Source of the DNA: Prinia subflava | Lineage: Eukaryota; Chordata; Aves; Passeriformes; Cisticolidae | Direction of reading: 5' to 3' | Length of the DNA stretch: 64,000 nucleotides | Assembly: GCF_021018805.1 (NCBI RefSeq) | Contig: NC_086253.1 | Coordinates: forward strand, 35,217,583-35,281,582 | Part shown: positions 9,701 through 22,400 of the stretch, in pieces | Numbering within the stretch: the first letter of the stretch is position 1 | How the letters are laid out: every line of letters begins with the position of its first letter | Made by a program: the position numbers and the translations under genes | Notes under the pieces: model-generated | Told to the model about the DNA's origin: nothing | The model's input: only the letters and a program-made list of their open reading frames with translations | Database searches by the model: none

Positions 9701-12700
9701 CGTGGTTTTTTTGGTTTTGGTATGGGTTTTTTTCTCCTCAGAGACAAAACTTCTTTGTCTAATTGTGCTACACAAAGAAGTTGTAATACCAAAAAATAAT
9801 GTTAGTTGAAGCATGGAAAATATCTGTGTGAAATTCAATAAGGAAAACACTTGATGCAATTATGTTACACAGGTAAGTCATGCAACTTCTGCTGCATATG
9901 AATCTGCAACTGGAGATCATCTCCAGGGAGAAAAATTTAGACAAGCAGTATTTTGACTGCAGTATAAAATAACATCTACTGTATTTGCATCAAAAAATTG
10001 GCAACATCCATTCAATGAAGAGAAGAAATTAAGCCTTGAATGTTAAATGTTAGTATTTATATTTTTTATTAATTTTCATAATAAAGCTAGGAAAGCTATC
10101 AATACCATGATGAAGTAATTTTACCATGTAAATATGATAAAATTGGAAATATGAAAAGAATCCTTTGTATATAGAAGCAGTGTAAATATGTAATTTAAAA
10201 GTTTCATCTCCCTAAATGCTTAAAAGCTCAATGTTCTTGTAAGTAAAAATTTAAAGTTGAAATTCAAAATGCAAATGTATGAGAATTTTTGCACAGAAAC
10301 TATCAGTTATAGTACAGTACTTGTTGCTTTTAGCTATTCCATTTACCCATCATTCACTCTCTAATCTCTTTTAAGCCCATGTTTCTCCATTCCATATACA
10401 ATAGAAGGATTACGTACATTTTACCTCTTAACTTTCTCTAGAGGATAACAGATTTAATTACTGTTCTTCCTTCCATGCCAGCTTTCAAGTCAGCAAATTT
10501 TGTACAACTCTGTAGCATAATCTTTAATACAGAAGTCTTACGTGTCTGCATTTGGGTGATAGAAGAAAAGCACATGTTCTGTCTGCAGTATTTGCTGCTT
10601 TTATTTCTCATAAATTCAATTTTTAAAATGCACAGAACCTAACAGTTTTAAAATTCTGCTTCTTAAGTTGATTCTGGTTAACTTTTAAAATAAAAGAAAA
10701 ATATATGGGTAAAAGAAAAGATTAAACAAACAAAAAAAGAACTAATGGGAACCATGGAAACAAAGAGCACGTAATTTATTAGATTTGTGACTTCCTAAAA
10801 TTTGAGCACTGACAGAGGAAGCAAATTTAGTTTTCAAGGTTGTAGACTCACATATCCATGCTCCAACAGTCATATGAGATTTCACACATCCTTTGCATTT
10901 ACATAAGGTGAATTATTCTATTGCATCCCATGTCCTTCGAAAACAACATAAAGCACTGCTGTAACTACTTAGAAAAAACCAGGAATCATCATTGCACACT
11001 GGTCAGCTTCCAGCAGAGACTGCAGTACAAGGCTAAATTGCTTATCATCTAGAACTCAATACATACCGTGGGGCTTTTCCCATAGGAAAAATAAAAATAC
11101 AACTCCGTAGAATAAATTTGTAGTTAAATCATCAGATATGCTTAGCAGACTAAAATCCAATATTCCTGTAATTCTGAGCAGTGTTTTAATACCACATAAT
11201 AATAGCAGAAGTTACTTTATCAGAAAAAAATAGCTAATTATATATTCAACTATGCCCATGAGAATAATAGTTTTAAAGCTAATTGAATACCAGCTTTCAG
11301 CCACAAGACACATTTTTAGGAAAATTACGAAAGGAAACCACTGAAATAACATCTGGAATGAAAATTAAATGCAAAAAGTAGAGGGAGAACCCTGAAGACC
11401 CACAGCTGGAAAGGTCAGTCTAGAGCTTTCACTTTTGTTGATGCAAAAAATGCATACACAAAACATATATATGATGAAAAGAGCTGCATGATGTCCTCTG
11501 TAGCTTTAATAAGTAACTTATTTAAGTAGCTTAAATTTAGAAGATATAAGCACATTTTTAATTAAAGAAAGTATGTTAGGGATATTAAATTGACTGCACT
11601 TTTAAAATGCCTTTTTAGTTCCACAGCAGAGTGTACTAAATAAATAAAAGCCTTTTGAATAAATATTTTTCCCAAAAACTTACAAAAGGAAGCAAAAATA
11701 TATATGCAATTTTATTGTATATCTTCAACTTGCTATCTATTTTGTATTTGCAGATAATGCGGATTTTACTTTTGTTACTATCACTATAGGAAAATCCACA
11801 GTAAAACCACAGTTAATATCTGATTTTTATATCATAGCACATCTATTACAATGTGAAATTTTGCCCTCCACTATACAACTGGACCAGACATTCACAGATG
11901 ACTGTATTCCTAAACAATTATGTCATACACCAAAAACTGAAAGTGTGATACACCAACCATCTCAGCTTTCCCATTATACCTACAACTTATGTACAAAGAT
12001 TTAATTTATAGAAGCATATATATATAAATAATTTTGCCTGGGTTTGGCTTGGGTTTTTTGTTTGTTTGTTTGCTTCCATTCAGCTACTCAATATGCACAC
12101 TGCAGGTCTCTAGAGTGTAATTTCAATCTTGATCTCATTGGCTAAGGATGCTGAACTGACTTAAGCTGCAAATATTGCTAAACATATTGAGTTATCAGAT
12201 GATACCTGGTTTTACATTTTCCACATTTTCTGAAAATATACTTTCCATGTGGAAAAATACTCAAAGACACTATTTGTGTAATTTAGCTACAAATTTCTCA
12301 ACCAACTCTTCTGTCAAGGAATTATGGTACCATAATGCAATTTGAATTATGCCCTAAAAATAAGTGAACTGAACTTTTCATAGAGTTTGGGTATGTAAAG
12401 ACTTGAATGTCAAACATTACTGATATTTAAGAAAAAAAAAATTGAAGTTGTATTTATGGTGGAAAAACCCCATCAGATCTTGAGACTAAAGTAATTTTTG
12501 AGAATTTTAATATCCTACATATAAACATGTGTAATATAGTTGGATTCTGAATGTTTTATTTGCAATAAATATTGATTTACTCTGGATAGTATGTGGTAAA
12601 TAGAGGAAAATGTGTATATAAGATTACAGCTGACCTCAATCAAATTAAGTTTTGTATTTCAGTGAAAGGGTTCTGCTGACAGTATGATATGAACCATGCA

Positions 12701-15524
12701 AGTGCAATACAAACAGTTAGTGAAGGTCAACTCCACTGGGAGGGTAAAATGCAAACTTTGCATTGAATGATCAGTCTCTGAGATGACTATGATAAACCTA
12801 GGCACTAGGCAGAAAAATGCTAAAAGGAAATTGTACATAAAGCCTATCAAAATCACAGCTGAGTTTTCTTCTACTCCCAATTTAAAAACTCTTCTCTATT
12901 ACAAGATGATTATCCATTGCGCAGTTAGCAATTTTAGCCTTACTTTCCTTTATCAAATTTCTTAGTATAATTACAAGAATACACAATTAGAATTCTATTT
13001 AAACTATAAAAGTAAACCAAGACTTTATATAACAGGCAAATTTTCAATTTCATTACACTTTTTTCTTATTCAATTTCAGTATCAAATAACTACATTATTT
13101 TATATTACATAAATTCAAAACATAAAGTCCAGTTCCAAAGTCTTAGAAGACGAATTTTTTAAAATTGTCATAATAATACCTTTACAGATTCTCAAAATAT
13201 AACGGAAGATTTGCATCAATGTATGAAGTACAAGTGTACACAAAACAACTGATGCAGATCCATAAATATGACGACTAGATAAAATAAAGTCTTCTATTCT
13301 GGACTTGAATCTCATAATACACTGGAAAAGTTTACAGGACTTGTTATGCTTTACACACACTACAGTTAATGCTCTTGGAAATAAATTGCCTCATAGATTG
13401 ATGAAAGTCACAGACTTCAGCACACCACTGTTTACACCCAACTGAGGCCATTATCATTCATTATGGGGTGTGGGGTTTTTTCTTTTCTTTGCTAAGAAGC
13501 AATAATTTTCTCTAAACAATTAAGGCTCCTGTATATTTTTTACTCTTTAAATTACTTTAAGCATTAAAGGTGTCACAGGATCATTTATCCTCTCTTGAGC
13601 AGTATTTATTTCAGTGACAGTTACTGCAGAAGACACAGGGATGCCTGTTCCTGGTTCCTTTCAATATGAAACTCCCCAGAAGAATGAGTAACTATTGCAC
13701 TGTGTGCATTCACTGTGCAGTGCTGGGCACCATTGCTCACCTCTGGACAACGAAGCGGAGGAAAAGGTTAAACCAAGCCAAGCACTTGCAGCCCTGTAGT
13801 CTAGTAAATCTGGCATTGTCTTTGTTTGTCTCAGACTTGTGGCTTGCTCTCTATCCCTTTCTTCAATAATTTGCACTATTTATTTTGCTCTAGGAATTCA
13901 ACATTCAAACAAGGAAAAGTCTCAAAAACATTCTAGGAAAAAAAACATTTCTAAAACTTTAATATTACAGAAACACCAATTGAGATTTTTTTTTTCAACT
14001 GAAACAGAACACATAATTTTGTACAAACTCAAAATTACAAACAAAAATCTAAGGTAACAGTAATCAGAATATGATAAAAATTATTCACTGGGATATGGTA
14101 GGCTTGTGGCACAAAACTCTTATGCATAAACTTCTTTATATGGAGCCAGAGATCTCAACTGAGTTCAAGCTCAGAAAAGTAGTTTTCCTAGATAACCAGG
14201 GCACCATTCTGTTCTCTTCTACTACAATTTCATGCTTTGCATAATGATACCATTTTTACTTTCAATACAGGGAAGTAAATACATCTAATGTATAAGGTGG
14301 AAAAATGACTGTATTCACATGAATTTCATATAAAATTCTGGTTTATAAATATAAATTTTAAAAATTATTCATAAAAATATTTTTTTCCTCAAGGCTAGTA
14401 AAGCTAAAATATTTGTGGTATGTTATCACAGGACAGTCAATACTTAAAATTATATATTGTGCACTTGAAAATACTTGTAGCTAATTTGTAAATATCCTTT
14501 CTTCTTGAATTTATTGGTAACTACATCCAAGGGAACAAGCCAAAGGAAGTACAGTAAAAATTATATGTTTAAGGAGTGATATAATATTATTTCCTCTTCG
14601 CAGCTCACATTAGTTTAGCTAGCTGAGCTGCAAAACCTTTTTCCAAAGGTCATGTAAAGGATGTGCTGATGTTGCATAAGGAAAGAGGCCAACTCTCAGT
14701 GACCAAAAGCAGGAATAAAATTAAATGATAACTAAGTGGCAACATCGTAAGAAAGCTAACTAATAATAACAGAGAAAGACAGTATCCCCAGATTAAATAT
14801 CTCAGGCAGCATGAATAAGCATTTAATGCTCCTGTGACATATCCAAGTGCATATATATATATAAGTATATACACACACACAAAAAAAAAGCTGCTTCATC
14901 CTCAAACTCTTCCAAAGAAGGTCATCGCAACCTGGATTGAAACAGCATTCTTAAAACTATAACTAACACGATAACCATTACTGTGACAAGTAATATTTTG
15001 CATGAGTAGTTTTTCTCTTAGCTATAGTTTCTTTAGTTTTTCTAATATATCTTCAGAGTGCACTGTCTAGAGGGTCCTCCTTTTAGGTTATTTGAACTGC
15101 AGATCCTGAAACCTACACATTTAGCAATGCAATATTAAGTAAGACAAATGGCATATACTGGATTTTCATTAAAAAGGAATTCTAATGCATTCCAAAATGA
15201 ATTTTCAAGGGGTTTATATTTATAAAAATACATATAGAATTTATCCTAATATACTTTTCTAATAGAATCTATCACAAGATTGACAGAAAAACCATGCGAT
15301 AAAAAGCTATTTCTAGCTTTCTGCATTTTGATTCTGTCACAGATGTAATCAAAAAAATAACAAAATGAAAGACCTTCTATTTAATATGTTATGCAAACAA
15401 GATACCTGTTACCTTTTGACACTATAAAATTTAATTTTTAGAAGTCTTAATAAATTAAATAAGCTGTGCCATATATTTCCCACTGGTTGGTCTGAGTACA
15501 TTAGGAGCCACCTTTTGGCATTTG
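6791..15524. other. Long AT-rich stretch, no gene recognised
   Basis: About 8.7 kb with no supported gene, LTR or CR1 copy. Open frames (for example 8996-9432, 9518-9859, 12659-12880, 13115-13360, 13661-13876) are short, overlap each other on both strands and have no recognisable domain. 7500-7860 is free of obvious repeats and has two octamer-like motifs (ATGCAAAT at 7605-7612 and its complement at 7767-7774), compatible with but not proof of a regulatory element. T/G-rich low complexity occurs at 9685-9735 and 12046-12075. A TA/CA simple repeat occurs at 14849-14880. Confidence 0.55.
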
Positions 15525-16420
15525 GGAGACCAAAGTGGACACCCTGCTCCAGATGCAGCCCCACAAGTACAAACGCAATGAGAAAAATCACTTCCCTCCA
15601 CATTTTGGTTACAGTCTCCCAAAGCAGACTGGTATGGCACTAACCAGAAAGGTGCACTGCTTACTCACACTTGTTGTCCTGCAGGATTCTCAGGTCTGTT
15701 TCTGCACACCTGTCAATCCAACCCCAGGCTGTGCTGTTTTATAAGGTTAATTAATTCCATGTAAGTGATTTCTAATTTGTCCTTATCAGACTCCACAATG
15801 TCTCTAGCAGCTCATTTCTCCAGCTTAATGAGATTGCCCTGAATGGCAGTCCCCTACAGTTTGGTGTCATGTGTCACCACTGCCCTGGTGATAGTCCATG
15901 CCATCTTTCTCATTGTTGATGAAGGTGTTAAATAACAGTAGTAGCAGTAGAGAGCTCTCAGCAACGCCACTAGAAAATCACATATACCTTGCACCAATAC
16001 CTGGGCACAACCATTCAATTTTATTTCCATTTGCCTAAAAGGGTACCACAGCTATGTGACATCACGTCAAGAGCCCTAGTTAAATCAAGAAAATTATATC
16101 CATTGGTCCCTCCTCATTCATTCAATCATCACAAAATTTCACAAAGGTGAAATCTTTGCTCTTGCTGAATCTTTCCAATTTGCTTCCAGTCATCTTCTTG
16201 TCTTTAACATTTCTGGAGATTTCTTCCAAAAGAATTTGTCATCATCCCGGGAAGTATTCATTACTTTCTTGGGAATCAAGGTGAGGCTGACCAGCCTCTC
16301 CAATACTTTTTCTGCCCTTCAGGAGAATAGGCATATTTGCCTTTTCCACTCACTGGGAACCTTTCACAGCCAGCATGAACTTTCAAAAAGAGTACAGTGT
16401 GGCTCTGAAGTTTCAATATT
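15525..16420 (-). mobile_element. Ancient, highly diverged CR1-related repeat
   Basis: A series of short blocks in the right order matches the minus-strand form of a long avian CR1-linked repeat that I recall: 'CTCCAGATGCAGCCCCAC' (15548), 'CTTGTTGTCCTGCAGGA' (15670), 'GCCCTGAATGGCAGTC' (15836), 'TTGATGAAGGTGTTAAATAA' (15917), 'GAGCCCTAGTTAAATCAAG' (16071) and 'AAGGTGAGGCTGACCAGCCT' (16279). Between the blocks the sequence is degraded. Ends are uncertain by tens of bases. This is the oldest-looking repeat in the window. No intact coding remains. Confidence 0.55.
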
Positions 16421-19400
16421 TACATATTTCCCTTCCATTTATCAAAAGCTCTATTCATAATGATGATTTTAAAAAGGGGAAGAAAGCTGCTTAGAAAATA
16501 CTGATTTTTTAAAATCATTCTTTTTAATACTATATTAAAACTGAACCATGGTACCTAGTTGAAGTCATGGGAGGTAACTTTCTTTTCACTATTATTGCTA
16601 CCTTAAGAAAACTGTGGTTTAGGCTTGAATTTGATCATCTTCTCCCAGAACACCCACAAGACCTTCCAATCTTTAATTACAGAACTGGTACCAAAATGGT
16701 GTCTGAATTTATGGTCTTACTGAGGAGCACTGATCAAAGGAATACTGATAAACACAGCTTTGGCTGAGAGGATCTAAGTATGGAATTACAGATCAACACA
16801 CAGAAGAAGTATGATCACAGAGAAGTATGGCTAAAGTAAAAATTTTTAGGAATCTAATTCAGTAAATTTGGAACTTTCTCTAGTAAAAAAAGTCATCTTG
16901 TCCACACACCCAATACTCAGCGTATACCTTTAAACTCATTCAGCTCAATTCAATGTTTATCTGCATGAGATTTCTCAAAGTAAATAAAGAAAAAAGTATT
17001 TCTCCCCGCACAGATCAATGAGGATGTTACTTTGTATCTCCTGGAAGTGTGCACTTAGTAATTGGATAATTCGTCTTCCTTTTCACAATTAAAGTGAACA
17101 GAATTAGTACCCTTTCCATCGAAACATCTTCTGATACAGATAGGGAAACTATCTGATTCAAACTATCAGAGCAGAAACTCATTTTCAGTATGCTACAGCC
17201 TACACAGAATTCTGATGTGAACCCTTTTTTTGGGTCCACCAATTGATCCCGTTTCACACGCTCACGTCAGTAACACATGCGTAGCCTTGACTAACACTGT
17301 AGCACTACTAATTGGTGGCTCAGACGTGCAGAAACAAAATATACAACTAAACCTCATGCTTCAGGTTTTTAGACCATTCCAGCTTTGCAAGGAGATTCTG
17401 AGGCTGTGGCTTGGCTTCCCAGTCAGCAATTCTCCTTGTGCAGGGAACTCCCCATGGAGCCCAGTGCTAAACAGTGAGTGTTGTTCCATACTGCTGACCA
17501 ACAACATGAATGATATAGAAAATCCATTCCTTTCGTTATTGTCAAAGCCCTGGCCACTGCCAAATTAGCAGCCATCCCACAGATTCACAATAGCCACAAA
17601 AACAGGCAACAGTTCTCAGGAACTATGTCACTTCATAATAATTTACCATCTCTGTTAGAAAACTGAATAGCTTACCCACAACCTCAAAACAATACCTACC
17701 CTAATTTTCCAAAATCCTGCATTAATCATTTCTCAAAAAAAATTCACCAAACTCCTTTTTTCCCTTTAATATTTTGATACAATATGTACCTGTGTGATAC
17801 ATATTCATTTCCAAAATTCATAAAGAAAATGAAAGACAGTAAGTGACCTTCAATGTGTATATTTTTTTTTCAATGAAATGTGAGTGTACAATATTCACTT
17901 TGTTGGCACAAGTGCAACATCTACTCTGACACCACAATTTCTCAGATATAAAAAATCTTTATCATTGATTTTTCTCTCCCTCAGACAGCTAGCTTCCACC
18001 TCTTTGCCATATGCAAGAAATACCAAATTGAAATGTCACTAGGCATTGTCTTCATAATTTGGGTTTGGTTTTGTGATGAAAAAATTACACACTTCCAGCA
18101 AATTGGAATTTTTTCTCACTTTGCCCAGTAGCAACAGCACATCCATGATACCTCCCTCCAGGGAATTTTTTAGAAATCCTCAACATCCACTAATTCAAAA
18201 TGATCAGACTAAATGGACATATGTTTAAGAATAGTAATGAGGCTCTTGGAGATACATTTGATTTTCTACTCAGTGTCCAGTATTCTGAATGAGTATAAGG
18301 AGTTCAATCTCTTCCAGTCTTGCTCACATTCTAGTATGTTAAAATTATATTCCAAAATTCTTGTAAGTACCATGCCCTAGTCTTTATTGCTAAGTGTTTG
18401 CTCTCACCACATAAGCACTTAATTAGAAAAAAACTGGTTTATTCCTCCCAATGGAAAAAAAAAATACATACAAAACTGGAGCTTTCTATATTAAAAGTCA
18501 AAACTACACAAATTTTAGTAAGTATATTCATCAAGAACAAGAAAACTCTTGAGGATAACAGAAAAAGAAACTTCGCTAAAATACACCGTTGATAAAAATA
18601 TTTCTTCAAAAAAAGGTGTTTTGAGGGTTTTTTTTAAACACATAAAATAAAATAAAATAGCATTAAAACAAGGAGAATCTCAGTATGGCTTGGGGATGGT
18701 GAAATCTCACCTTCCTTTTCTGGCTCATGTGAAGAAGGCAAGGAAAATGAAGAGAGGGCAATACAGTGCCTGCCACTGTGCCCTTCTCCTAGTCACCCAC
18801 CACTGCATCTACAACACCTCAGCTGCCTTAACCTCACATATCAGCCCTTGTATCTATCCTGCTGTATTTACCTTTACGACATTTTAGTAACCCAGTAGGC
18901 TAACCATAAATATGAAAAAGCACTTATTGTTTAGTTTCATTATAAACCTCATGAAAAAAAAATCCAAATAGAAAATTCTTGCAAATATTGAACATTTATC
19001 TTATTGACTTGGACTCAGTATTTTGACTGATTTGATCTATAGCAATATACAATACATCAGTTATTGTTACACCTTTTTGCCTTCTTCCACAAAATTGAAT
19101 GTAGGAATCTTAACGTTTAGAATCTGACAAATTAAAATCCATTGGATGGACAGCCTTTAGGTGCAATCTTTCAATTTCCCATATACTTTTTATATATTTG
19201 GAAATATGAAACGCTTTTCCCTTATGTTGTCACCTGTATTTTTTTTTTTCAATAAAAGCTAAAAATAAAGGTTGCAAGTGCCTCCTATTTTAAGCTGTAT
19301 AATTATTTAGAACTCTTACAGTAAATTCTTTGAAGTTCCATTAAAATCACACACATAAGTTTGAAAAAATCTTATTCGTTCCTGATTCAAATATATTTTC

Positions 19401-22400
19401 AATTTAGCACTGTCCAGCTATCTTTCCTACTTAGGGCTCTCAGTGTTAAGCAAAGTGTGGCTTGGTTTTTTGTCATCTAGAGTGGTCTAGAATAACATCA
19501 TAATCTCACAGTTCTCAGGCTTTAATGATGGACCATCATTTCAGCAGGACTTTCATCTTCATCATAGAGCTAAAGCGAGGCAGGAATAACCTTTATGAAT
19601 AGCTCAGGACTGTCCAATTGCTTTTTAAAGCAAAATTAGTAATATAATTCAAAACTCAATTATACTGATGAATAATAGGTTTTGTTCCTTCATTTTTGTA
19701 CCAAAATATACCTTAACGGCACATTTCAACAAGTGCAAAGATTACTGTCAGTCTGGAGAAAATTAACAAGGAAAGAAAGTGGGAAAACTGTAACCATCAA
19801 GCATGGAATTTAATTATTACACTTTAGGAGAAACAGCAAACATCTGAAATTGGATTAAAATACTTTGTTTTCCATACCAAATATTCATTAAAATCTTACA
19901 AACTAAGCAACAAAAATATCTTTACTTTCTTCAAACCAATTTCCCAAAGACTATAAGGAAAATGTGACATCTATTATGATGACATATGGTCAATTTTACA
20001 CGAGGAAGACAGGTTATGCGTTGCATCTGTGCCTGAAGGAATGCAGACTACTAATACTTGGTTATTACCAAGCAATTTAAATCATGGTATAATTATACAG
20101 ACAGATGGATTTCAAAAACATTGTAGCTTCCTTTAAGCATTTAAAATGGAAAAAAAAAGATAACCTGAGACATTTTAGTTATAAAATGACTAAAATATAA
20201 ATATATGAAACCAACAAAATCTACAAACTAAGCTTACCTGAAATGGCTTTAAAAAATCAAATATAATATTTTCTTCATGGTGCAAGTTAGCCTTAGGATA
20301 ATGTTCTTAGAAGCAATTAATACATTCAGAAAATCAGGAGCAAAAAAATCTTAAAGCTGTACTTCATCCTTCCGGCTTGTTATTTATTTACTACACATTT
20401 GTAAATCCTATTTTCAAACACTGCAAGTCAATAAAACTCTTTTCCCTAAAACTTTATTTTTACTTTCTGTAAAGTATAAAACACTCATAGAGTACTTGGA
20501 AACTACATTCTTGAAAACATACATGCAGACAGCTAGAGAACCCATAAGTGAAAAAACACAAGCCTTTATTGGTTCTTGGGTAGTAAACAGGAATTTCATT
20601 AAAATATGACCATCAGAGAGTTGTTCTAGAACACCAACTTGAATATAGTTAAACTCAATATACTGGTAAGAAACAACTGCACAACGAGCATTGTTTTCTT
20701 TCCTTTTTGTGATGTGTCATTCCATTACATTTGTTTTTACAAATATCTTCATTTTGCAAAATATTTGTAAATAGCTCCAGAAAATGTTCTGTCTTTCTTT
20801 TGACTTGATACTTCTTGGAAAGGTTTGAGAGTATGATTGTTCTGGCTATCTCCCTGGCTTTTGCTAGAGATCCCTTTTTACTCTTTGCTGAATTTAAAAA
20901 AAAATTGAAAGAAATTGCAACGAGATTAAGTTCCTTGAGATTTTACAGTTCTGTGTTTAGTCTTTTGCTATCTAGATTTAATTTTACTGAGATACTTTTT
21001 TTTCCTATTTCAATTAATACTACAACCAAGTTTATTAATTTATGTATACTTTACTGTTAATAGAAAATAGGTATTAAAATTACTTAGTCAAAATATTGTA
21101 GCTATATTCTCATGCACTGATAAAACAAGGACTAGAAATCCCTCTTTGGTGTTAACAGAACTTTACTGAACACACAAGGATCTAATGATCGTAATCTTAG
21201 CTATAGAAGGTGTCTCTCAGATCATTTATCTGAACAGGTCAGTAGTCACCAATTTGTAATATTCTGCATACTCCAATACTATTTCTGCAAGCTTTACATC
21301 CTCAAACACCCTCCACTTATGTCAAGTAATACAAATTTTCAACAGCAAGCTAGAAAGCATGATGTTGATAAACTATGGTGCAATTGGATGTGGTCAATAT
21401 GCTCTTGAGAATATTGAGCAGCACTTCACCCCAGGGCCAGGAATCATCTGTGATGAAAATCTTAAGCAATGTGCTTACAGCCACAGGCCAAGTTCTGTCT
21501 GCAGCAAACTTCACCATCTCGGTCTAAAGCATGGCACCTGCTGGGAGTGCGGCATGTGTGGTTATGCTGTGATGTCAGAGAAAGATCAAGAAAGAGACAG
21601 AAAACCGTACACCCTCAGGTCTCTGTGCCAATATGGGATCAGGATCGTTCACCAGATGTACTCCAACATTCCTTAACATTAATCTATGTGTAACTGCACC
21701 CGAATCATGTCTAAATCCGTAAGATGCAATTGATTTTGTGCTTTGCTTCAAGGAGAAGCATACTATGCCTGTATGTGAAAATGCAAACATGGAAAAAAAC
21801 TTTAGATATAGCCTGAGAACTAATCGCCTTAGGACTGTCACAACACGCAGAAAAAGTTGATTTGTTTTGTTGATCTACAGATAAATGATTGTCTAGAACT
21901 GCAGCAGAAATCAGCATTGTCTCCATGGAAACATACTTGCATGAATAAATGAACAGGAAAATTTGTGTTGAATGTGTTTCAAAAACTACTCACAACTCTT
22001 TTGGGAAAGGAAAAAAAAGAAAGAGAATCGTATCAGTTAAAAAAAACCCCACCTTGTGATGTGACATGATAGAATGAGTTCTATAAGTCACTACGGCTGC
22101 AAAAGATCATGACTGTATTATTGGATCTGGATAATAATTCAATACTGAGTCAAAAACAAAGCATTCTCCTACTATTCATGCATCCTAAAACCTGTTCCTT
22201 AATTCAGGTTAGGTAGCAATAGTCACTGCCACCAACAAATCAGCCAAGTTTTGCCTCCAGTAATCACTAAACCCATAATGACAAGAAATTTACAGGTTCG
22301 GAAAGTCACAGGCTTTATCTAACCTTTATCTACCTTTAAAAGGTAGATTAGAAATTATTTCTTACACAAAAGTTGATAGTATATATACTCATTTGTACCT

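Noticed and set aside
9518..9859. 113-codon minus-strand Lys/Thr-rich frame
   Set aside because: It crosses T/G-rich low complexity and is open in several frames on both strands, so composition explains it.
17236..17318. Inverted repeat CCACCAATT...AATTGGTGG as a miniature transposon
   Set aside because: Only 9 bp arms, no target duplication and no other copy in the window.
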